In this document: positions 25,569 through 36,396 of the stretch, in pieces
Numbering within the stretch: the stretch's first letter is position 1
Layout of the letters: each line of letters begins with the position of its first letter
Source: Brachycybe producta
Lineage: Eukaryota > Arthropoda > Diplopoda > Playtdesmida > Andrognathidae
Direction of reading: 5' to 3'
NCBI GenBank assembly: GCA_036925085.1
Contig: JAUPFP010000069.1
Span: 372,001-436,000, forward strand
Length of the DNA stretch: 64,000 bases
Program-made: the position numbers and the translations under genes
The notes under the pieces: generated by a model
What the model was told of the DNA's origin: nothing
Databases searched by the model: none
What the model saw: only the letters and a program-made list of their open reading frames with translations

Positions 25569-26320
25569 GTTTTCAGTAATTATAATTCAAGAGCTAAACA
25601 AACCAAAGAATAAAATTGATTATAATTCTAAAAATCGTTTAGAAAATGAATAGAAACTAGAAGAGTATCTCAATTAATTTAAGGTATTTTCATGTTGATG
25701 TTATTTTTCAATATAAACATTTTTAAGTAATTTTTTTTTTTTAGAATATGGGCCATAAGACAAAATCAAAGATTAAATAAAACTGAGCTTAAAAATTCTT
25801 ATATAAACTTGTTTACAAGAAAAATTCAACCAAGTTAATATTTAAGATTAAACTTTATTATAAAGAAACGCTTTAAATATTGGAGATTAGAGAGAGAGAG
25901 AGAGAGAGACAAAAAGGTTTAAATTAAACTTTATTTCCGTTTTTAATCTTCTTCTTGAAAAAAATAATTAAATATATTTATAGCTTTTGATTCTATGAAG
26001 TATGATAAGTTTTCTGACTGAGAGAAAAAAATTTGTTTTCTACGGAAGTTATCTTAAATTTTAATTCTTAATTTCTTACGAAATAACACATTGAAATAGT
26101 AAGAAATTTAATATTTGATAATTCTTCTTCTTCGTCTTCGGCATGTGATTGAAAAACACGTAGATCACAAGACAAATTAACTGGAACTTTCTCGTAAATA
26201 TATCATTGAAAAATAACCTTTACTGAATGACCAATACAAATATGCCTTGAGGTGGAGAAAACTTTTTTTTTATAAAAACATTACGTAATGCAGATACGGA
26301 AGCTGAATTGTAGGTGGCGC

Positions 26321-26515
26321 TGATCAAGCGCCAAATTGAACAAACGCCAAACTGAACAAACGCCAAACTGAACAAACGCCAAACTGAACAAACGCCAAAC
26401 TGAATAAACGCCAAATGGAACAAACGCCAAACTGAATAAAAGCCAAAAATTTGGCGTTTGTTCCATTTGGCGCTTATTCAGTTTGGCGTTTGTTCAATTT
26501 GGCGCTTATTCAGTC
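26321..26515. repeat. Palindrome built of 16-base tandem units
   Basis: The left arm is a tandem array of units of the form AACAAACGCCAAACTG, with small variants. Near 26450 it turns round and the right arm repeats the complement (CAGTTTGGCGTTTGTT). The whole could fold into one long hairpin. The outer end GGCGCTGATCAAGCGCC resembles GGCGCTAAGTCAGCGC at about 18282-18297. Confidence 0.8.
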
Positions 26516-26544
26516 GCCCCGTATTGTAAACGTAAATCAACGTT

Positions 26545-26840
26545 TTTGACAGGTCTTTCAAGAAACTAGAATAGCTCATTCAATTGAGGATATTTTCATA
26601 TTTTTGATATCTTTTAAAATAAACTTTTTTTTTATATAACAGAAATTTAAAAAAAAATATTGTCTGCTTATAGTTGAGTCATTTTTAAACTCACATAAAA
26701 AGTTTATTTTGAAAGATATCAAATATGAAAAATACTATTAAAGTGAGCTACCCTTCTAGTTTCTAAAACTCATTCAAAGTTTATCTTTATTTCGCTCTTT
26801 TTGAAAGACTGAATAATCAAGAGTTCGAACAAAGAAATCT
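26545..26840. repeat. Foldback family A copy
   Basis: Left arm TTCAAGAAACTAGAATAGCT, core AAAAGTTTATTTTGAAAGAT, right arm CCTTCTAGTTTCTAAAACTC, ending GACTGAATAATCAAGAGTTC. Confidence 0.75.
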
Positions 26841-27526
26841 TTTATTTTTCATTAAAAAAAAATCATTAAAAAATGAATCTTTCAAAGAAAACAACCTTGA
26901 TTAGAGGCTACAGTTGAGAGGCTACATGTCAAACCAGCAGCTAGAACTAGCAAACTAGTCTCTAACCAGATTCTTCAAACCCATTATTCATCGGTCATAT
27001 GAAATTGTAAAGACAAAAAAAAAAGCTCTCTTATTAGCTTCCGCTATTAACCCTTTATTATACAGGGCGTGTTACAAAAGAAAGCGCTCTTTATAATAGC
27101 CACTTATTTATTTCAAGCGCTCATTTTCTTCTCCTCATCCCTTTTTCCTCCCTCCTTTTACGTGGCTCCTTCTCTTCTCATCCCCTCCCTCTCTCCCTCC
27201 ATGACATGGAGCATTGAAATCAACAACAAAAAAATATATATATCGAGAGAATAGATAGATAGAGAGAAAATAAAGAAAAGAGAATCAAGTGCGGTGAATC
27301 GATCGATAGAAGGAAAAAAAAAAAAACTTCCTTGAGTTCGTGCGAACTCAGGCCGTTTGCATGGCGATTAAATATGAACGTACATCATCATCATCCTCGG
27401 AGGGAGGGAGAGAGAGAAAGAGAGGGTGGGAAAAAAAAATATAAAGAGAAAAGTTAGAAGCGTTCTGATTGGTTTAAATCGTTGCTAAGCGGAGTAAAGG
27501 TCGTTATGATTGGTTCAAAGCATACC

Positions 27527-27534
27527 TATAAATA
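27527..27534 (+). promoter_or_regulatory. TATA box of the DDIT4-like gene
   Basis: TATAAATA lies 233 bases upstream of the DDIT4 start codon in a short promoter-like stretch. Transcription would begin near 27555-27565. A TATA box suits a stress-inducible gene; no expression evidence is available. Confidence 0.6.
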
Positions 27535-27766
27535 GTACTGAAAGTTGAATATCAGCTGTTTTTGTAGCTAACTGTCGTCGAGTGAGTTTGTGTCGTCGTA
27601 GAGATAGAAAAGTACGAAGATTCTTTTTTTTTTTGCCCATTATTGCGAGGGTTTCTTTTTACTTTTATTAATTTTTCTCTCAGTTTAAAGTGTCAGAATT
27701 GCAATAAACTAGACAACAACAACAAAAAGCAGCTATAAAAAGGAGCCATAATAACCTTCTTTCTTT

Positions 27767-29136
27767 ATGGATAAAGTGAAATATTTAAATTTCAACAACG
27801 TCGAGAATAATAATCATAATAACATCAAGGAGAACAATAATACGACGACACCTTCTTCAACGTCGTCTCTTAATCGACTTGTGACGAAATTGAGCGACAT
27901 AATTTCACCTAAAAAGATGAGGCAGCAACACAATAACATTCCGGTTGGATTGGTTGGTGGATTTCCATTGGAACCAATGAAACATAAATCAGCAAGCATT
28001 TACAGTCTTTCTGAACAAATAGGTAAGAAATGAATTTCGTTAAAAATGTGCCCAAATTGGCAACAACGAAAAAAGTTGATGTCAAGTTTCATTCTTGTCA
28101 CTGTACCGTAATTAAGACAGCTTTGTTTAATGCGCTGTGTGTTCGCTAGGTGGCGTCTGTAACGCTATCGATTGATTTTAATGACTCGAGTACTCAATAG
28201 ATGGCAGTAGGGATCTTAAAATATAGACAATAGAAAAGCGAGAAGAAGAAAAATATGCGAAAAAGACATCAAAATTGCGGAAAATGTTATTTTTTTTCCC
28301 TGCCATTTCGTATCTTTGGCTTTAAAGTGGTTTTAAAAGTGTAAACGCTTTTCCAAGTCTTCATAATTCTGTCTTTTCAGATGCAAAATTAAGGGAAACT
28401 TCAATGTATTTAGAATCATTTTTTTAACATTTTTCTGTATAAAAAGTTTATTTTGAAAGATAACTACATGAAAATACCCATAAATACCCTAGTCTCTCGT
28501 AATTTTGTTGTTCTGAAAGACAGAATACTCCAAAGAGATTAAAAATCAGCTGTTCATTAACCATTCAATGCGTAATAGGTGGCGCTACAGCTCTTATTGT
28601 TTCGACTGATGAAATTTGATTATATTCTAAATTTCTAATTATATTTTCCCGTCTTTTTTGTTTGTTAAATAGATTTTCTGAACAGTACATCAAGTATCGA
28701 TGACGAAGAAGATGTCATCAGTTGTGTTTCACTTGCGAAATGCATCGAATCAACGTTAAGAGAAGCTAAATCTCAAGGATTCGATTGCGGTGGTGAAGTT
28801 CTGGTTCCGATTGATCTGACGAGTAGAGTGGCCGAAGCCGTTTTACGTATGGCCGAAGATGAACCATGTGGAATCAGAGGATGTATCATCTACATAAATT
28901 ACGAAGATACTAAAACTGTTTGTAAGAGAATTGGTAAAGTAAGGTGTGATCCTAATTCGGTGGCTACTTTTGAAGTTGTTTTGACCCTTCGGCCGGACAC
29001 AACTTCATGGTTACGTTTATTACCACTTAAAGGATGTTGGAAAAAATTTCGTAATATCGATTCCATCGTGGTCAGTTCCGGTTATTCATTAGTTAAGAAC
29101 AAACTTTACAGATCATCGAATCAACAACAACAATGA
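27767..29136 (+). CDS. DDIT4: REDD1/DDIT4 (scylla/charybdis-like) mTORC1 inhibitor
   Basis: Two exons, 27767-28022 and 28673-29136, joined in phase 1 (donor GTAAGA, acceptor AAATAG), give 239 residues, close to the vertebrate length of about 232. The conserved REDD C-terminal domain fills the second exon. Its LRMAEDEPCGIRG matches the family LRLA-SEPCGLRG motif, and VATFEVVLTLRPD and SSGYSLVKNKLYRSS follow in the right order. The N-terminal 85 residues are polar, Asn-rich and low in complexity, as expected for the unstructured part. Known role: induced by hypoxia, DNA damage, glucocorticoid or starvation; acts in the cytosol to keep TSC1/2 active and so inhibits mTORC1. The ATG is the first after the TATA box. 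The intron carries a foldback repeat. Which of the DDIT4/DDIT4L paralogues is closer cannot be decided. Confidence 0.9.
28318..28566. repeat. Foldback family A copy in the DDIT4 intron
   Basis: Left end AAAGTGGTTTTAAAAGTGTA with ATAATTCTGTCTTTTCAG; right end CTGAAAGACAGAATACTCCA. The right arm lacks the usual TTCTAGTTTCTAAAA segment, so the copy is internally deleted. Confidence 0.65.
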
Positions 29137-29581
29137 ACCACAAAACCAAAAAAAATTCAAACAAAAATTTCAACAACAACAACAAAAAAAAATTTTCTGT
29201 CGCTGCATTTGTTTTTTTTTTTTAAATATACATTTAAATCTGCAATTTATTATTAATTATAAAAAAAACTGACAAGTTCCTAGTCATAAAAACAAAATTG
29301 ATTACTGGGTTTAAAAACAAAACAAAAAAGGGTTAAATCTCATTTTCAGTAGGGTTTTTTTTTAAAAAAAAAATACAAAAATTTCATTTCATTTGTTCTG
29401 TTTATAGTTTTTTTAATATTTAAATATAATTAATCCCACCGTCAAGTAAAAGTGATGTTAAAGTTTTTTTTTATCCTTTAGAAGAAGAAAAAAAAAGGAT
29501 TTACGGAAACGGAAGTTTAAAAAAAGGCTGTGATCTCTCTTCTTTTATTCTCTCTTTTTATATATACATATGTAATTAGCA

Positions 29582-29852
29582 GGGTTCGGATGTTTATGCA
29601 ATATCAAACGAATGTTTCTCAACGTATGGCCCAAGTGCCAATTGTGAAGTAATCATCATCATCATTAGTGTAACTGCAAGTAAGCTTTTTAGAGGTTATG
29701 CTGGTTAGAGGCTAGATGTCTAGTTACTATTATTTGTGTACTAAAGTTCTAGCCTCTTAACTAATGTAAATGGATGATTGTTGGGTCACAATTGGCTCTT
29801 GGGCCACAGATTGAGAAACATTTGCTTGATAGTGCATAAAAATCCGAACTCT
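29582..29852. repeat. Foldback family 2, copy c
   Basis: GTTTATGCAATATCAAACGA and ATGGCCCAAGTGCCAATTG on the left; CAATTGGCTCTTGGGCCACA and AGTGCATAAAAATCCGAACT on the right, with the GGTTAGAGGCTAGATGTCTA / GTTCTAGCCTCTTAACTA pair between them. Confidence 0.8.
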
Positions 29853-30394
29853 AATAATTAGTAATAACTTTTTTTTTAAAAAAATACGATAAAATGCCAG
29901 TCTTGAGATTATAATTAATTGAAAAAGAAAAAAAAAATAAGCTTAATGTAATTTCTTTTTCCTAATTAATTAGTATTAATTAGTATTGTGTAACATTTGG
30001 TAGCTTTTTTCTCTTTTTAAAAATTTCTCTTTTGAATTCGAATGCAAGAAGAAGAAACAAAAATGAGACTTGTTTTTTGAAGGCAATATTATTATTATAC
30101 AATACAATATATATTATAAATAAGAAAAGGTATTTTTTCATATAAGAAAAAGTTAGTTTGTGATAAATGTATTATTCATTCTCATTTCAAATTCTGTCTC
30201 TATATTTCACCTATTTGTAATAATGTCACCGTTATAGGTGGCGTTTAAATGTTTTTTTCTACTTTTTTGTGTCTTTGTCTCTAATGTGTTTTTTTAATAT
30301 AATTTTTTATAATAAAAAAAAATTGAATGGAAAAAAATAAAGAAAATTCCAATTATTTAATGTGTTTTTGTCTTGTTTTTTTAAAGGTGGGTTT

Positions 30395-30725
30395 TAATTC
30401 TTCTCGAACTCGCTGTCTTTTAAAAACAAAGTGATAAAAAAACTGGAATGTGTTTTAGAAACTAGAAGGGTAGCTCAATTACGTAAATGCGTGTTCACAT
30501 TGATATCTTTCAAAATAAGCTTTTTATCTTGAGTTCGAAAGCGACTCAACTTTTATAAAGTAACCATTTTTTTATTTTTGTCTATAAAAAGTTCATTTTG
30601 AAAGATATTAGCATGGAAATACCTGTGAGTGACTGGAATATCCTTCTAGTTTCTAAAATACTTTCTAGTTTTTTATAATTTTGCTCCTGAAACTGAAAAA
30701 CAGGAATAATCAGAATTCGATAACA
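30395..30725. repeat. Foldback family A copy
   Basis: GTGTTTTAGAAACTAGAAGG and GATATCTTTCAAAATAAGCT are mirrored by AAAAGTTCATTTTGAAAGAT and CCTTCTAGTTTCTAAAATAC around a spacer of about 60 bases. Confidence 0.8.
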
Positions 30726-31137
30726 AATCGATCTTTAGACGTCCGACATAGTAGATCGATACGTAATTTAAATCGATTGTTATGAAATCGATAAACGAAT
30801 AAAAGTTTAAAACGGCATGATTTTGACTAATTGACAGTTCAAAATAATAATAAAAACTAAATACACGTAATAATAATAATAAAAAAACATTAATTATTTA
30901 CACTTTTACCTTTTCTGTGAACATCAGTCCCAAATTACAACGGCGTTTCGAAAAATATTGATGACATTCTCCCTCCCCCCGCGCGATATTGACACCTTAT
31001 TCCCGTTCATTATAAATAAAAAAAGCAACAAATGTTTCAGTTTGTCTGTCATTGTCTAATAACAACAACCGTAAATCGCAAAGTCATATTAAATAACACT
31101 AAAAACTCACGAAAAAACACAATAAATAAACAACAAT

Positions 31138-34100
31138 ATGACACAGGTGAACAAATGTCAAAACAACTTTGAGCGGGAAAACACTGTCAATAACCCCGCC
31201 AAAATATTTTTCGCTGACAAGAGTTGGTTACCTATATGGGGTGAAAGTGAAGCTTTACCTGTCTGGTAAGTTGTATACTAGTACCGAGGCTACTCTCCTT
31301 GAAGTGGCGTATACAAATCAATGTAAACATCAGCCATATTAGGTGTCCTATTTATAGATAAATATGGCTTTAAAAGACTAACGTCATGTCATATAAAAAA
31401 AAACTTTTTAAATCAGTCGACTAATAGCCACTAATATGTTAGCCGTCTACTAGTCGTCGGCTAATACTATGTCACTCGTTCAAATTTCAAAGAAATGGCT
31501 TCTGTGTCTTCGTATGTTTCTACGGCAATAACTTTTATTATTTTATGTTTTAACTTAGTTTCAAAGTGATGGAAAGAGCGTTAACCAGTTTGTTTTATAG
31601 TGATACAACTAGTGACAGTTGTTCATCGTTGATTAAAGCGTCTTCGTTGCATATAGCTGCCGTGAAAGGAGACGTCGTTTCCTTACAACAACTTGTTTCT
31701 GGTTGTGATTCTCATTTTCGAAAGTCGTTTTCAATCTTTTCACTAATTAACTTTGTTTGTTTTTTAAAGAGTTTCCAATGTGTATTGGAGCTTTAGATGA
31801 TCTGGGAAGAAATGCTTTGATGTACGCTGTATTGGGAGATCAAATAAAATGTGTCAAACTACTTCTGAAGTGCGGAATCGATGCGAATCAAGTGGACGGA
31901 TCTGGACGAACCGCTTTACATTGGGCAGCACTTAAAGTATATACCTTGATTTTTATTCATTTTAAGTATCGACACAATAATGTGTTTTTTTTTTCCGAAT
32001 AGAATCATGTCCAATGTGCCAAATATTTGCTTTCGTACGGAGGATCGAAATGCAATGTTCAAGATAAAGAGGGAGTTTCGGCTCTTCATTTGGCATCGAA
32101 ACAAAGCAGCTCAGAATGTCTTGCGCTTATCTTGAAACATTTAAGTCAAAACGAAATTGATGCCCAGGATAATGATAAAGTACGGTTCAGAGTATCTTTT
32201 AAACGCAGAAATCTGCAAGAAACTTTGAAATTTGTGTAGATGTTTGTGTGATTTCTGCATCGATTTGATCGGATTTGTTTTGTGAAGTTCACTAATTTTG
32301 TGGTGATGATTCTAACAGAGAACAGCACTGCATTGGAGTGCGTGTTGTGCTCATTCCGAGAACGTTCGTCTTCTCGTATCTCGAACGAATCTCAGTATCG
32401 GAATACGTGACGTCGAAGGGAAAACGGCGCTTCATTGGGCGGCTTCATCGTCTGGCGAAGGAGCCGTCGATTGCATTCGTATTCTTCTGTCTCACGTATT
32501 CTCGCAAGTCTTTACAATTTTTTCTGTTTACGGTGTTTGTTAGATTGGTTTTTGTTTTCTAATCTATTTGTAGGTAAACGGTGCTGCTGTCTTAAACTTA
32601 CACGATTTAGAGGGTCGTACGGCTCTTCATTGTGCTGTCATTCATCGTGTTGAGGCCATTGTTCGAGAACTGGTGATAAATCTAAATTATAAGTGATTTA
32701 AAGAGTTCTGTTTTTGAAATTTTTAACGTTGTTAGGTATCGCTTCCGACTTGTTATCTAGATCAAATGGATAATTGCAATTGTACTCCACTTCACTGGGC
32801 AACGATCTTAGGTACGATAGTTTTTTTCTCTCTCTTTCTCTTTATGTCTAAATTTATAACAATTGAATATTTTTTAGCAATTGTGCGTTTTTTTTACAAA
32901 CATGAAATAAACCCCCGAAAAAATTTATAATTGGAAAGAAAATTTATCAATTTATGCAAATAAAAAAATGTTTATTATTAAGAAAAAAGCATAATTTCAC
33001 AATATAATCAAAACTAATAAAAAAAATTCAAAATTTATTTTATTTGGTTATTTTCTATCAAATGAACTGTTTTCTAATAAAGTAAATGAAATTATGTATC
33101 CAAATATGCATTTTAGTTTTTGGTTAAGATGATTTTCAAACTCTGATTATTTTGTCTTTCGGAAGCAAAATCGAAGTAAAACTAGAAAGTATTTTAGAAA
33201 CTAGAAGGGCAACTCAATCACTTAAGGGTATTTTCGTGTTGATATCTTCAAAATTAAACTTTTTATAGAGAAAAAGTTAAGAAATCGTCTGCTTAAAGTT
33301 GGATTATTTTCAAACTCACATAAAAATATTATTTTGAAATATGCTCGTATATCAACAGGAGAATACTTTTTAAGTGATTGAGCTACATCTTCTAATTTCT
33401 AAAACACCTTCCAGTTTCTCTGCTTTTTGTTCTCCTAAAAGACAGAATAATTAAGAGTTCGAGAGGTGTTTACAGCTTTAAAACCACCTTAAACTGATTA
33501 ATATTGCACATATATGGCACTTATATGGTATCACATTGTACGCAAAAAAAGGTTGGAACTGTTATTATGCATTTTATGCAAACTTTTGCCCTTATTCATA
33601 ATTCATAACTCTCAAAACATTTTTGTGAACAAGAGCAAAAAGAAGTCGTTAGTCTTCTCTTGGATCGTAAAGCATCAATATCGATTCACGATGTTGATGG
33701 AGCAACTCCGTTGCATTACGCAGCTCAAAGTAACTCTGTGGTTAGTTAGTTATGTTGAACTGTTTGTTTTTATCTGTTTATCTGCTTATCTCTTATCTTG
33801 ATTTTAGGATATTGTTAAGATTTACATGTTAAAAATGTGTAATGCTGATCAGAGTGATCATAATCGTTGTACTCCAATGATGTGGGCTGCAAGTAAAGCT
33901 GCAAACGATGTCGTTATGTTGTTATGTCGTTACGGAGCCAATCTACGGACCACTGATGATCACGGGTTTACGGGTCAGTTTTTAAAAACAAACATTACTC
34001 CAAAAAAACGTGTTTTTAGAAGTTGTAGTTTTTTTTAGCTTTGCACGTTGCAGCATTATCGGGTCATTCGTCTACTGTGCGAACATTGTTGGATAATGGA

Positions 34101-35910
34101 GCATCAGTCGATGCTGTGGATGCTTTAGGTCGTACGGCTCTATTTCATGCTTGCGAGATGGGTCATATCTCGGCGATTCAAGCTTTACTTGATGGTGGTT
34201 CCTTTTTGAATGTTGTCGATCACAATGGTCGTTCTTGCCTCCATTGGTTAAGTTTTTAAAACTGATATTAAAGTAGATGTTACGTTTTTCTAAACGTCTA
34301 TTCACATAAATAACAGGGCGGTTATTAATGGTCACATAGATGTTTGTCGGTTTTTGATCGAACGTGGTTGCGATCCAAATGCTAGCGATTACGAAGGGTG
34401 AATTCGTTTCCGTTAGTTCGCAAATATTTCTGAGAATCTCTGAACTTATTTTTGTTTGTTTTTTTCTTCAGGCGACCTCCTCTACTGCATGCCACTTTTC
34501 ACAATCAAATCGACTGCATGTCACATTTGTTGGAAAGTAATGTCCGTCCCGGTGTTTCGGACAGAGAGGTTTCTCACCATTGTTTATTGTACAAAATATT
34601 TCGGCTTAATTTACTCTTCATTTACTTTTATTCTAAGGGTTGGACTGCGTTACATTGGGCCTGTCATCGAGGTTATTTGGATGCAGTAAAATTGCTCTTA
34701 GATTATAACGTGAACAAGAATCGAATGATAAGTTCGGGAGATCGTTTCACTCCACTAGATTTGGCCATCATCGGTTATCATTACGAAGTTGCAACCTTCC
34801 TAATGAAACGCGATTGTGTTTCGATAACACATATAAAAGAAATGGCTGCCAGTATTATTCAGGCTGTTTACAGAGGTTATAGAATTAGAAAGTTTTGTAA
34901 AGTTTTTAGAGTTAAGGATAAGAAATCTCTAGAATGTAATGATTTATCTGAGAGTGTAGCAAGCAAAACTCGTGAAGAAAAATGCGACTCTCTACTAGAG
35001 ACGGAAACATGTTCTGGTGAAATTTCTGTTATAAAACGTCAAAAATCTTGTGTTTTGACCGTTTCCGGTGTCACTTCGCCTGTGAGGCGGCTTTCTTGCT
35101 CAGATGAGAACCTCTTCGATGAGGGGACTTCGGATGATATGTTCAAATATCTTAGTGTTAGTCATCATACGGGTGCCATTCGTCTGAATCGAAAGAAGTT
35201 TCTCAATTCCTCTTCCGACCTTGCACTGATGTCGAAAAACACAGAAATTCGTAACCAAGATGGAAATGTTAGTGTAGAAGTTGGAAGATATCGCAGTTCT
35301 CGACGTCGACTAAAGTCTTCTGGGGACGTTTTAAACTGTGGTTCTAAAGAAATTAATAGTCGTTCTTTGTTACGGCTCAACGATCTTGGAAATTTCAAAC
35401 GTGGGTTCTTGAATCCGTTCAGAAAGAAAGCTAGTAGTGCTATTGATCTGGGGAACGACAGTGTCTTGAATTGTAACGTAGAAGGCGAACAATTAAAAAC
35501 CAACATTGCAGAATGTCCGGATTTCAAATCTAAAATACCCGTTAAAGAGAAATTAGATAAAACAGTTCAGTTCGAGGATAATTTGCAACCTATGGAAAAG
35601 TACGTAGATACTTCAGGAAGTATTTTTTTTAAGAAATTGTCTTACTGAGTCTTTTTTCTCTCGTTTTCTTTTAATAATCATTAGCATTCCCAGTTGGTGT
35701 TATGATGCGACATTAAGAAAAACGGCAGAACAAGAATGGTTAGAAACGCTCGAAAATCTCACCATTGAAAGTTCGTTTTAAAAGTTAAATTGCATTAAAC
35801 TTTTTGTTTAAAATAAATAATTGTTTTTCATTTTTCAAGGCGTTCCTTTAAGAAGTTTAAAATCGCAACGAGGTGATCACTCTCAACGGAAACATTGGCA
35901 AGAATTGTGA
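31138..35910 (+). CDS. INVS: Inversin (nephrocystin-2), ankyrin-repeat/IQ ciliary protein
   Basis: Exons that join in frame: 31138-31265, 31559-31701, 31770-31936, 32003-32179, 32319-32495, 32574-32672, 32736-32811, 33634-33740, 33808-33973, 34039-34246, 34317-34397, 34472-34568, 34638-35599, 35685-35770 and 35840-35910 (TGA), giving 914 residues. About 14 ankyrin units fill roughly residues 60-600 and align in order with inversin (for example RTALHWSACC, RTALFHACEMGH, GYLDAVKLLLDY). An IQ motif, IIQAVYRGYRIRK, follows near residue 614. The C-terminal part of about 300 residues is Ser/Arg-rich and shorter than in vertebrate inversin (1,065 residues, two IQ motifs). Known role: inversin compartment of cilia, planar polarity and Wnt switching, partner of NPHP3/NEK8. 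The first exon is less certain: it is in frame with a GTAAGT donor, but the protein could instead start at ATG 31569. The donor after residue VS (31701) is also a choice among alternatives. Confidence 0.88.
33122..33495. repeat. Foldback family A copy in inversin intron
   Basis: AGTATTTTAGAAACTAGAAG on the left and ATCTTCTAATTTCTAAAACA on the right, with AAAGACAGAATAATTAAGAG at the end. It accounts for most of the only long intron (32812-33633) of a gene whose other introns are mostly 60-140 bases. Confidence 0.75.
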
Positions 35911-35955
35911 TAATTATCGAATTTTCTATTATTTTTTAATATTTTTAAATGTTTT

Positions 35956-35961
35956 AATAAA
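35956..35961 (+). terminator. Poly(A) signal of inversin
   Basis: AATAAA 46 bases after the stop codon, followed by a T-rich stretch. Confidence 0.6.
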
Positions 35962-36004
35962 TTTATTATGTATTTTAAGTTACTTTTACAGTGTGAACGT
36001 CCCT

Positions 36005-36245
36005 TTTGAGTGAAAAGTGTTAGAAACTAGAAGGGTAACGCAATCATTTGAGTATTTTTCATATTGATTTCTTTTAAAATAAGCTTTTTGTGTCAGTTTG
36101 AAAATCACTAAAAAAAACTTAAATCGACATGAAAGTACTATTAAGTGATTCAGTTACTTGTTCTAGTTTGTAACACTTTCAATTTCTTAGGATTGCTTTT
36201 GAAACCGCGATATAACTTGAGTTTAAAAATCAGCTGCTCGTAAGA
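36005..36245. repeat. Foldback family A copy between convergent genes
   Basis: AGTGTTAGAAACTAGAAGGG on the left and TGTTCTAGTTTGTAACACTT on the right; it ends AAAAATCAGCTGCTCGTAAG. It lies between the 3' ends of inversin and the minus-strand membrane protein gene. Confidence 0.65.
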
Positions 36246-36319
36246 CAAAAGTTTAATTTTATGATTATTTTAGAAAGCAGTAGCTCAGAAACACACACAA
36301 AGGAGAAAAAAACGAGAAA

Positions 36320-36325
36320 TTTATT
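36320..36325 (-). terminator. Poly(A) signal of the 164-residue membrane protein
   Basis: TTTATT on the + strand (AATAAA on the minus strand), about 70 bases after the stop codon at 36397. Confidence 0.45.
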
Positions 36326-36396
36326 TGAAAAGATTACAACGAGACGTGAAAACTACAATGATGTCAATTTCAAAAAGAGAGAGATTTTTATTCGAT

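Larger units (their letters stand above)
4993..27766. other. Gene-poor 23 kb, transposon-rich
   Basis: I found no convincing protein gene between the collagen stop and DDIT4. The open frames present (for example 148 codons at 21504-21950) lie across repeat sequence and resemble no family I know. The space is AT-rich, with homopolymers, GAT/ATT microsatellites, a run of 22 G at 12084-12105 and many inverted-repeat elements listed separately. Blocks at about 7010-7270 and 17640-18000 are relatively GC-rich and unexplained. Confidence 0.7.
29137..31137. other. Intergenic DNA between DDIT4 and inversin
   Basis: No coding exon seen. It holds the DDIT4 3' UTR (poly-A/T rich), a family 2 foldback (29582-29852), a family A foldback (30395-30725) and an ATCGAT-rich stretch (about 30715-30800). 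The inversin promoter should lie near 30900-31137. Confidence 0.6.

Noticed and set aside
26220-26466. Antisense frames encoding repeated FGVCSVWRLF-like peptides
   Set aside because: Translation of the 16-base tandem palindrome; period and mirror structure explain it without coding.
28673-29136. Gadd45 as the identity of the 27.8-29.1 kb gene
   Set aside because: First impression from length and an acidic patch; the EPCGIRG and TFEVVLTLR motifs and the KNKLYRSS end are those of REDD1/DDIT4.
34452-34637. A 398-codon open frame beginning at 34452 as a separate gene start
   Set aside because: Its first part runs through intron sequence (34569-34637 is intron) and in a different relation to the ankyrin frame; only 34472-34568 and 34638-35599 are inversin exons.
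35165-35527. 120-codon antisense frame in the inversin exon
   Set aside because: Shadow of the sense coding exon on the other strand.
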